Positions 14,901-26,900 of a stretch of DNA of 64,000 bases are shown piece after piece. Every line of letters starts with the position of its first letter. Position 1 is the stretch's first letter. Source of the stretch: Brachynemurus nebulosus (taxonomy: Eukaryota > Arthropoda > Insecta > Neuroptera > Myrmeleontidae); contig JAPWDM010000001.1 of assembly GCA_035578155.1 (NCBI GenBank), forward strand, positions 7,590,670 to 7,654,669, written 5' to 3'. The translations under genes were made by a program, and so were the position numbers. Under the pieces are notes generated by a model. That model ran no database searches, had not been told where the DNA came from, and saw only the letters and a program-made list of their open reading frames with translations.

Positions 14901-17900
14901 TCGATCGAATGTTGGAAGGAACGTTCGTAGCATCGTGTAGAACCCGCTGAACTTAATTGCCTCAAACGTTCGATCGAACGTTGGAAGGAACGTTCGTAGC
15001 ATCGTGTAGAACCCGCTTTAGAACATTTGTATACTTACACAAGAAGTAACGACCACTCAGCCATTCAAGTCAGTTTTCGTTCTTATTTCTAATTAATAAG
15101 AATTTTTATTTTTCTTCTCTTTTAAAATAACTTTAAACATTTTTTGTGTATGTTAAAATTTTAAAAAAAATTTAAAAACTGTTTGTTGTTTCAAATTTTG
15201 TCTATTTACGACTCGAATGTTACATAAACACAAATACCCAAATATTATACTTTATCACAAAAACGAAACAGGTTTTCGTAGGCGTTTAAATATTTAAAAC
15301 AGTTCTACCTTTTATGGAAGTTATTTCTACAACGGAACCTATACGTTCGTTCACGTAGAATAGAATATTATAATTGTATTTATACTTAACCAAATCACTG
15401 TACATATTATAATTTATGTAGGTATATGCTATCTACACCGTCTATGCCGTGTACAGTGCCAACTCTCAAAATTGTACTTTCAAATTTCGAAAATATTGCA
15501 CTAACGTGGAGTCAAAAGTTTGTAACTACATAAAATTTTTACTATTCATTGTAATCGAACCCTCATATTTCATATTTCTAACACCAAAATTACTGTTTTT
15601 TGAGCTTTTAAAAAATTTGGTAATCATGATGACGTCATCAAGTTCAAATTTTATTTTTAAATTAATAGCTACAAAAGTGATATAAATTAGATCTGTTGGT
15701 AAAATTTGAGTAATCTGACTGCCAGATTTTCATTTTTCCTGTAACAATTGTCAAGTTTGTTCAGAAATTGTGGCTTATTTTCCGAATATGGTTTTTTTCT
15801 TTTCTATTTGCCAAATTCTATCCTTGCAAATTAGAATAGGAAATCGACCAAGTCGCTCTGCGATCGACGGGTTGGACACCACTGTTATATATAGTTTTTT
15901 TTACCGAAAAAACGGAATTTAAGTATACAAACGCATTTTTCCTTTATGTTTTTTGTGATTTTAAAATTTTTTCTTGGTCCACTAAATATTTGGTATTTAC
16001 AATTTGTCTCACCGACGTAAAACTTTGATAACCCAGGTTTGTCAACTTTTCAGTTTTCGACGACTGAACGTGAACATTTCTCGGTAAATTTTTTTGAGGC
16101 GGCGCGGCGAGCGAAAAAGAAGAACTTGTTATTGTCCTGCCCGCGTTTTAAATTTCCTGTGACCTTAAACCACCAGTACACTCTCGTATTTACCTAAAAA
16201 TACCCTTGACGAGGAAAAAAAAAACAAACAATGCTCAAATCTTTTCAGTTTCTCAATATTTATCATTTGACTGGACATTTGCTGTCCAGTGAAACATTCA
16301 GGACCAGATCCGGACAAATCACGTCATAACCGGACTATCCGATCGAAAACCGGGAAGTTAAGAACTCTCAACTCAATTTTTTTTCCATCATGTGGAAAAA
16401 AATGTATTTTAGTTTTTAACACTGACTACTCCTTACTCTCTTAAAAATATTATATAACTACTACATAATTATATAGGTTTCCTTATTTTTACTTTGCATT
16501 TTTAGGAATCATTTTTAGAAATTTTTTTAGATCAAGATCTACGCTCGTACCAAATTTCAAGTTTCTATTAACACTGATAAAAGTGCTCTAACAGTATGAT
16601 TACATCTAATTGTAAAATTTGAAATAAGTCCTCATAAACGTTTTCAACATTGATAAATGTTATACAGTAAAAGCTCCCTAATCTTGACAAGCATGTCCAG
16701 GACCGTTCTCTAGTTTTGACATTCCCACTATTTACTACCCCTATGCGCACTGAGTGCGCAACATACGCAATTTAAATCTAAAAAAAGAGATAGGTAGAGA
16801 AGGTTACCAAATATACGCTATACGCGTCATTAATTACGAATTTAATATTGGTTACGGAAGAATCATGGTGGGAGAAAATATTGTCAAGAGTAGAGAAATT
16901 ATCCAGTCAAGATTGGAGAGACAGCAAGTTTATGGAGCGCAAGTTTACGGAGTTTCTACTGTAAAAGATTCGAACTTGAGAGCATATACTGTACTTACAG
17001 AGAGTTGTATAAAATGAAATTTAAACGAACTGATATAAATATAACATTGCTATGATTTATACAATACCGCTCATCAATTATTACACAGTCATCCTTTTTT
17101 TTTCAAAGAGGCGTTATCATTGACATACACCACATACTGATTGTTCAACCAGAATCTATCAGATAAATAAAAGAAAAAAACTATTTATAATAATGTAATA
17201 ATATACATATTATATTATGTACTGCCGTACTGTCTATACTCAATGATAAGTGTGTATGAGAATAATGAATGAAACTTTTGTCGTAATCTTTTTTACAATT
17301 TTACCGACAATTTCTAATTACCCAGTGACCCAGCCATTTTTATTAATGAAAATTATAGATTTTTTATCAAAAAAACATGAGTTTGAAATCTTGGCCGTAA
17401 AATGTACATATATGTATAAAATAAGAACTAGTGAGAAATCAAATGAGGACATAGTACAATGTTTAGCCACCTAGTGTCGAAAGGAAAACTATTACGAATA
17501 GGCTAAAGTTGAGAGCTAAATAAAGAAATGACAGCAATTTGAAATTGTCCGTTTCAATTTGGAAACAATAAATTATGTACTATGAAAGAATAATAATGAT
17601 ATTCCAAAAGTATGCCAGTCAGTGGCGGATTTACCCTAATTGTCGCCCTAGGCTCCGTGAAAAATGCCGCCCCTAAAAAGCTAAAAAAAAGTTTCTTAAC
17701 GTTTTAACACTTTTTCTTAAAAAAATTAAATGACGAGCAAAAAAAAACTTCACATTTTATTAAATTTTGCTGCACTTTTTCCCCAAATTTGCCGCCCCTA
17801 GAATCTACCGCCCAAGGCTCCAGCCTACTCAACCTGCTGGTAAATCCACCACTGATGCCAGTTTACATTTTACAAATTAAACAGCACTTTTGTTAGGATC

Positions 17901-20900
17901 GAATTTCTAAATAGGCAAAGTAAACGATTCCCTGGGAGTCTCTAGGCACAAGGTAAATAGTTAAGTTGTACCGATAACATGTTTGTATAAATAACTAAAT
18001 AAGTGAAATGTATAATGAGTAGCAAAATTGAAAGGAAATATGAAACCATATGTGGTCGAGCTCCCCAGCTATCCTCAAAAATTGTTCTAACCTTTCGATT
18101 GAGATGGAGAAACCATCTAAGGATCAGCTCACAAAACCTTTCACAGAAAATTTCGGAAAATGACGGGCATAGAGTGAAAATTTTTCAGGAAGCTTCGAAA
18201 GGTAAAATACAAGTGGAAATTTCCATTTTAAAAAATCACCCCCAAAAAGTGATTAAAAAACCTCCGCTGTCTTGATAGACTTGGAAGCAAAATAAGACTA
18301 AAAAAGGAAGGGTCCAAAACTTACACTGCCTAGAAACCCCTATGTCTATAAATTCAGTGATCTCAAACCATCCGCAGAAAAACACAGATGAACGTTACAA
18401 TTGGTTTCAATTTTTCCCTAGAAAATGTTTTTTGTGGTGAAAGCGCTAGGAAGACAAAATTTTATCTATTTTACGTTGCGTGAGTTGCATTGACACAATA
18501 AAATTTATGAAATTCATCATTTAGTCCAAGAGGCGATCGTTGAAAATCTTAATATATTTTTTAAAAGCTGATAATTTCTGAAAAGACAATATACAACGCA
18601 ACAATAGCGAAATTTCATGGCTGCCTGAGCAAAACCCGATATGGAGGCAGAAAGAGTCCGCCTATCTGGGAAAATAATCAATATTCTCAGTACCTCCTCT
18701 ATTAAAGCATATAGCACTTTAACATAGTAAATCCCCAACAATAGTTACTAGACAATCAAAAGCTCAAATGTTAGGCAGCAACACGAGTAGCTAATTTTGA
18801 TTGAAAGGAATAAGAATACAAACACTACCATTATTACTATTAAACATTATTTTTTAATTACAGGATTGCCCAGACGATGCAGATTTCCGGGCGCAACAAT
18901 GTGCCAAATATAATGACGTTCCATTTGAAGGTGTTACATATGAGTAAGTCAATTTTCCAAATATCAAATTTTTAGTTTTATTAAAAATAATTAATTTTTT
19001 TAAATGTTTAATTGTTATCTATAGTTGGATACCGTACACAAAAGCACCAAACAAATGTGAATTAAACTGTATGCCCCGCGGTGAACGTTTCTACTACAGA
19101 CACAGTATGCAAGTCATTGATGGTACTCGATGTGACGATGTTTCACTTGATGTCTGCGTTGAGGGTCAATGTCAGGTATAGTACAATATAATAAATGCAT
19201 TCATCAATATCATCATATTCATCATTCCACGCACTGTTATCTCATACATTCATATTATTTTCTACATAATTATACCTTGTGGCTTTTTTACTCGCCAGCT
19301 ACCTTTTTAGGAAAAAATGAACTTTCGAGATGGGACGGTTTTTTTGGAACCTTTCAGGGCTTTTGTTTTTGCCCGTCGCATCGTTGATATTTTATTTATA
19401 CTGGTACCTTTCGTTTTTTTTTTGTTTGCCAGCTACCGTCAAAGAGGCTAATTTGGGACAGTTTTCAACTTTGTTGTGAAATTCTGTCAACTCGTTGTTA
19501 GAAAAATATGTTCTCTTTATTTCAAAACTTAGGTCTTAGTTAGTACTTTGAAAATATGCTTTTAATTTTTGTTGATGTGACCTACATTGTCCGAAAAAAA
19601 ATTAAAAATATAGTGTCCCAAGTTAGCCAACCCTTAAAGGTTGGCTAACTTATTGGGACAACAATTTTAATTGTATGTGAAGAGACGCTTATGACTATGA
19701 GATGGGCTTCCACATTTTCGAATGTAGTTGCAAGCTCGTTGAAAATTTGAAATAAATATCTACAGTTTCGGCATTAACACTGGCTTTGCACCTTTTCATA
19801 TTTTGGTATAATCTTTTGGTCAAAGTCTCTTTATACCTTATAACAAAAGAGAGTGCCCAATCTCTGCCTGACATATTATTTTTAAATCTTCTTGCGTTGA
19901 CACTTCGCCTGTCCAAAAATGATTTTACAATCAGTCGAATGTCAAAAAGAGTCAAAGGGAATCCCCAATTCTCACTTTCTTGATCCAAAACATAAGAGCG
20001 ACCAATTTTTCCCGTGTTTTTGTCGACTTTCCTTTTCTAATTTTATTTATTCCCCTATCCATTTGTTGTTGATCAAAGTCCTGATACTTTGTTTCTTTTT
20101 AAAGTCGATTTTCGCCTTCTTCCTATCCATTTTAATCAATCTGGAACAATATAACACAACTTAGGACACTGTTCCAAGTTAGGTGAGTGAAGATGGCCGT
20201 GGGAATTTTTTCTCCCTGAAAAGTTGGGTTGGCAACACTGACAAAACAACACATTAAAAAGATAAAACAATATTTGGGGTCATGTATTGCAATAAATGAA
20301 AACATGATACCAATAATAATAAGATCTGTACAATATAAGTTGAACATGGGTAGATTTTGAGATTAAAATTTGTAAAGTTTATTATTGTTATTATGATCTA
20401 TTTCAGTTAAATTTAACCATGCTTCGTAACTTTGAATTTAAATAATTTCCGTTTTCTTGGCTTTATCTCTTTTATTATTGCATTTATGTAAATTTTAAAT
20501 TCGCAGTTTATTTTTAGAAAAGAATAGAAGATCGATTTGTTTCGAATATAAGAATTATTTAATTTTTTAACGAAAACTCATGATCAATTTTATCTGAAAA
20601 GGGGTATATAATAACACTTACCTATTAATCAAACATCAACAACAACGTATTCACAACTTTCCCACACTGTTCAGAACTCAACAAAATAATCACAGTTGAT
20701 ACAATGATTATTATTAAAAAAAAAAAAAGTCTGAAGTTGGACTACTGTCTCAAATTAACCTATTTGATGGTACCTTTTTAACGAAACATAAACCATTACG
20801 ACAGGGACGCTTCTGTCAAAATTGTTCCAGGGCGCAAAAGTTGTGGTTACGCTTCTGATAGCAGCAATAATTAATTCACTTAACTGTGAAAAGCTAGTCA

Positions 20901-23900
20901 TCTCCTCCCAGCACTCCCACCGTAACGTGTTGACGTGGTACAATTAATTCACACACCCGTGAATTCATGTATAATTTTCATATTTAGAGTTACGATTTAT
21001 CTTATAAGTATAACTTATATGCTTTGTTTTCTTTTAGCCAGTAGGATGTGATATGATGTTAGGCTCGTCAGCGCGGGAAGACAGTTGCAGGCAATGTGGT
21101 GGAGATGGTACAACTTGTAATGTAATATCAGGACTTTTAGATATGCAAGATTTACAAGTAGGTAAGTTTTAACAACTAATTCTAAATATAAGAATTAACA
21201 AAAAATAAAATTATCTTTAAAATTTCAACTATACGCAAATAAAGGATTGGATTATTAGAAACAAAATGAGGAAATTGAACTAAATAAATTCAAGTAATCT
21301 GTAATCTTAATAATTTTCTTTTTTAACAGTAATTAATTTTAAATATTTTCGTTTAGGATACAATGACATTCTGTTAATACCTGCAGGAGCCACAAACGTT
21401 CATGTTTATGAAGTCCGGCCTTCAAATAATTATTTAGCCGTTAGAAATTTAACAGGTTATTATTATTTAAATGGAAATTGGCGAATTGATTTTCCGAAAT
21501 CGTTAAAATTTGCCGGAACAACGTTTAAATACGAACGAAGTCCACAAGGTTTTGCAGCACCCGATTCTATATCATGTTTGGGTCCAACCTCTGAACCATT
21601 ATACGTCGTTGTAAGTTAATTTAATTTCTTTTTTATGCATTTCTTCTTACGTAGATAAAAAAAAAGTAGGTTACAAGGAAATACTGGATTGGCACGAGAA
21701 TAATGAGACATTCCAACCAACTTCTTCGACTCTCCGTTAAGTTCTGGGCAGCAAACATCCAGTCTTTGCTTATACGTTGACAAGAAACCATAGATGCTCA
21801 CAGCGAGTATTTAATTGATTGAGTTTTTTTTTTAATTTAAATAGAATTTAAAAAGTAAGAACAAAGTATCTCATTACTTTCGTGAACCCAATATTTCAGT
21901 TGAGAATCAAGAAATTGTTGTTTAATCTTTTGTATGGTTTTAGATATATTTTCATAAGAATATTATAGGCTATAAACCAGATTCTTAGAGCGATTTTCTA
22001 GTATTTTGCCCAATTCTTTCCTCAACTACTGCCAAACTTAAAACTATTAACTAAAATTTTATTTTATTTTTTTAAATAATTTTCGTAGAAAGGTGCGACT
22101 TTAGCCTAAGGGCCTGGGTCCAAAAAGGAGCCCGAAGGCTCTGGTACAGGCTCGGCCGAATTGAAAAACCTTTTTTTTGCTCATTAATTGTATTTTGGGG
22201 GAAAATGAAAATTGTGTGCCTGGGTCCCGCCATTTCTCTCGTCAACCTGCTTAAAGTGCAAACCTTTCCTCCGGTCAGACCTCCGAAAAAGCTACTGTAA
22301 ATAGTAGGAAAATGCACCAAAATTGAGGTAAAAGTGGTAAAAGTTAAACAGAAGAAAAACTATGGTCAGGCTGAACCCTAGTGCATTCCCAGAGTTAATA
22401 TTATCTTAAAGAACAATTTTTTTTTATGTAAATATATCAAGTGCAAGTTAAATTTTAATATTATTTTTAGTTACTTGCTCAAGACGTAAATGTGGGTGTT
22501 AAATACGAATACAGCATTCCAAAAGATATTTCACATTATCCCGATCCTGAGTCTTATCATTGGATTTTTGATGCCTTTTCACCATGTAGTGCCACTTGTG
22601 GGGGAGGTAACTTTTTCTTTTCTTCTACAAACGTTATAAGTACTTGCTATTACTGACTATGAAATACGTAGGTTACCAAACAAGAAGAGTTTATTGCGTC
22701 GGTCGTCGAAGTTTGGAACCGGTAGATGACACTCTCTGCGACGCTAATGCACGTTACAGTAATCACCAAACCTGCGGCACAGATCCATGTCCTCCTATGT
22801 GGCGTGAAGGACCTTGGTCAGAATGTAGCGCTATTTGTGGTAATTCTGGTGTCCAAACTAGGCAAGTCTATTGCGAACAAATAGTAGCCAACGGTGTACC
22901 TAGTATTGTGGACGATCAACAATGCACTGAATCGCTCGGTCGAAAGCCGAATACAGAACAAGAATGTAACCGCGATGTAGAATGTCCAAAATGGTTTACT
23001 GGACCGTGGAAAGCTGTAAGTCTATGAAAATATTTTTCTTTTAATGTTAAATACGATTTGTGACAAAAAATGTTTTCAGTGTGACCAACTTTGTGGTGAA
23101 GGAAAACAAAAACGTACAGTTCTTTGTTATCGAAAACTAGAAAATGGAAGAATTGAAATCTTGAACGATACAGCTTGTGAATCAACAGACGCTGGTAAGA
23201 AACCAGAAGACGAAAAACCTTGTGAAATTCGACCGTGTGAGGGAGTGGATTGGATAACGTCTGAATGGAGTACCGTAAGTTAACACCTTGGTTAACACCT
23301 ATAAACTCAAACAATATCAGTATTATAAATTATAAAAATTTGTTTTAATAACAGTGTGATCAAAAATGTGGACCTTCTCAAATGACACGCCGTGTATACT
23401 GTGCTACAAAGAAAGGTGAAATTCATCCGGAAGAACTATGTGAAAATCCGAAACCGGAAACTGTACAAGACTGTCCACATGAAATACCATGCGACGAGTA
23501 TTTATGGTTTACCTCCAGCTGGAGTGAGGTAAAGTAATTACTGAATTTAATTATTTAATATGCGCTAACTTTTACCCTCGGCTTCACCCACATGCAATAA
23601 CGGTGCAACTTCTCGCGGAAATGGAATGTTTTCCAAGAGTAAAAAGTGGCGTGTTTTTCTCCATCTTTTCTGCTAATAATATCCAAAGTTCGAACGAAAT
23701 CTATTGTAATTTCATTATTTCATTTTAATATATTTTTCCACGGATTTCCAGAGATAAAAAGTAGCCTAGGTCCTTTTTCATCCCTTATGTGAACAGTATT
23801 CAAAATTTTTTGAATAGTCAACTCCCATAATTTCATTGTTTCATTTTAAATGCATTTTACCTCGAAAATGAGATGAATGAGATAAAAGTAGCCTAGGCCC

Positions 23901-26900
23901 TTCTATGCCTTCTCGACTATCACTATTCAAAGTTTAAAATCGACTGGTTGAGCGGTTAAAGCCTGAAGGCAAGACAAACAACATTTCAAATACATTCTTT
24001 CACGGACATCATATGTTTTCCTAGAGCAGAATGCAGTTCTTTTTTGTCGGCTCTGTTAACAAAACGCAGATTTTGAAATCACTCATTCGTCATCCATTAT
24101 AGTCAATATTACTTCTTCATTTTAAATACATTTTTCCTCGGGAGTGAGATATTTCTAGGTCCCCCTTCTACGTCATTATCTTGCTAAATTTCAATTCGAA
24201 TCAGATGTTTTACTAGGATAAAAAGTAGCCCATATCCTTATCAGAAATTTAGTTAAATATTTTATAAAGCAATTTATTAAAGCTATATTTTCTCACTCGA
24301 ACAGTGCTCAGCAAAATGTGGTACTGGAAAACAAACGCGAATCGTATTCTGTGGTATACAGGAGGGTGATACAATAAAACAAGTGGACAAAAGTAAATGT
24401 GATCAATCGAAAAAACTCGAAACAGTCAAAAATTGTACCGCCGAAGTTGAGAAATGTCCTGGAGAATGGTTTGCTGGTCCTTGGGGTGAAGTAAGTATTT
24501 ACATTCTGATCTGAAGTAAATATTTTTAATAAAACTTTCTTTATACCAGTGTTCTAAAGAATGTGGAGGTGGAATTCAAAACAGACAAGTGTTATGTCTA
24601 GACAATAATAAAACTACAAGTATTAAAAATTGTGATGAATCGAAGATTATATTTGCAACACAGTCTTGCAACACTGTCAGTTGTGGACCAGGTGAGTGAT
24701 TATAATAGTTAAGGTGGTTGGTGCATAAGAGTAATTCTAGAGATTACAAATAATTGTTGGATTATTTTTGAGTATTTAATACACAAAATACTCAAATTTG
24801 AACCAATTCTGACGTACAGTTTTTTGAGTAAATTACTTTTTTGGCACACAGCTAATGGGGGATCCTCAAAACATATCGAAAACCAACACTTAAAAAAAAC
24901 TTATTTAAAAAAAATATTAACTCTTTATAGGAATATTCAAAAAATAAAATCAACAGATTCTGAAGTATTCTTTTAGAGATTTAATTTTGAAACTGATACT
25001 GAGAGCTGTATTGAAATTTATGTCAGTGATACTGAATATTAGTCAAACGTCCATTTTACTTCTGAGACTATTAAAGCGCTAAAGACTACTGAAAGAGCTA
25101 CCTGAACAATTTTGGTTTTATGTCTGTCTATCGGGACGCCTGTCTATTCGTCTGTGTATCCAAAGATCCCACTAAGTGTCATAACTTCGGAACTATTCAA
25201 TCGTTTTTGATGAAATTTTTACAAATTATACGATATGATTTCCAAATGACCCTCTACGAATATCATCGCAATCGGAGCAATGGTAGTTGCGACACTACTA
25301 AGAAATCCATTAAATATCGATTCTTACTTACTACTAGTCCCATTTTATTATGAAATTACTCTTTAATTATAAAATAAACTTTCTCAATTTATTACAAATT
25401 AAAAAAAAATGTAGAGATTTCGAAAAAAAATTTACAGTTAACCAATTTTAATCTGCGGCAATAATTGGTAGATTTTTTCGGAATTTAGTAGTTACTTAAT
25501 CTTTATCGCGCCAACCATTTCAAAATACAATTTATTTTTAAATTAATCAGATTTATCAACATTATTATTTTAAATAGATGAAATATTACCACTTGATGTA
25601 ACAAAATCAATTTCCGAAACAAAGGAGGGCATTGACATGGAAATACCTGAAAGTGAAGAAGAGGACGAAGAATATTGCGAAGAGGAAGATGAATTAGCAG
25701 AAGACTTTTCAATAGAAGTTACGGTAATTTATAGTAATATTCTAACTATTTTAACGAGCAATTACTTATTTATTATTTATAGGACGAATCAATAATAAAA
25801 ATTATGAGTCCACTTACCGAACTCTCAAGCGAATCAACGCCCGAATTCATGTCTTCTGCATTTACGGCAGAGCAAATGTTCAGTGATGCCTCCTCCGATT
25901 ATACCAGTGAAGATGAAACAGGCACGGAGACAACAATGCTAGAAACCAGTGAAGGATTACCATCTGATTACGATCTTGAAGGCTCCGGTGAAACAGACTA
26001 TACAGAACACACCACAAGTATAAAATCTAGTTCACCATTACTAAACGAAACCAGTGTATCATCGACGGAACAAGGTACTGAAGCAAGTAGTGTATCAACT
26101 GAAGAAAGTTTATCAACTGTAGAAAGCTTGTCAACTGAGAAAAGTATATCAACTGAAGAATCTGTTAGTATGTCTACCGGCAGTATGCAAACTGAATCAA
26201 CACAAGAATCTCTAAGCACACTCTTATCTTCAAAAGTCACTGAACTTGTTTCAACCGAAAGCTCCCTGAAAGTATCATCTGAATCATCTGAAAGTTCGGT
26301 TATGTACAGTTCAACATCTAGTGACATTTCAACAGAAACTCTTAATGAAACTTCAACCGAATCAACTGATTTATCAACAGAAGCTTCAACATCAGTTTCA
26401 GAAACTTCAGTAGACCAAAGTGATTATTCCACAGCGATTTCATCTGAAACGAGTAAAATGTTATCTTCTACTGAATCTAGTAGTACAGCTTCTAGTGAAT
26501 CTTTCACATCTGAATCGTCACCGTCTACGAGTGAATCATCACCGTCTTCCACTGAAACATCGTCCTCCACCACTGAAATGTCGTCTTCACTCTCTACTGA
26601 AGAAAGTGTATCTACCACTGAATCAGGTTCTAGTAGCTCGACGGAATCCAGCACTGAGGAAAGTGATTCTTCAAAGACAACTGAAACTGGTGAAACTGAT
26701 ACATCGGAAGATACTTCAGCTAGTTCAGTATTATTTAGTTCAACTGAAATGGTTTCTGCAAGTTCTGGTTCTACGGAGAGCAGTGAGAGCACTGAGAGTA
26801 GTGTTAGTGCATCCAGTGAAGGAGTTAGTTCGACAGAATCAGTTACTGCAAGTTCTGGTTTATCTTCTGAATCGGCATCCACTGAAACATCTCTTTCATC

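Larger units (their letters stand above)
12411..18863 (+). other. papilin intron 2, 6.5 kb
   Basis: I saw no coding exon. It contains a probable hAT remnant (12440-12917), a Harbinger-like composite (14159-15017), a Tigger/pogo-type MITE (16665-16961) and a clean hAT MITE (17620-17854). The rest is AT-rich DNA in which I recognise nothing. The short open frames near 18003 and 17250 match no family I know. Confidence 0.8.

Noticed and set aside
18003..18275. 90-codon plus-strand frame in papilin intron 2
   Set aside because: No recognisable domain, no splice context that joins papilin in frame, and composition like the surrounding intron.
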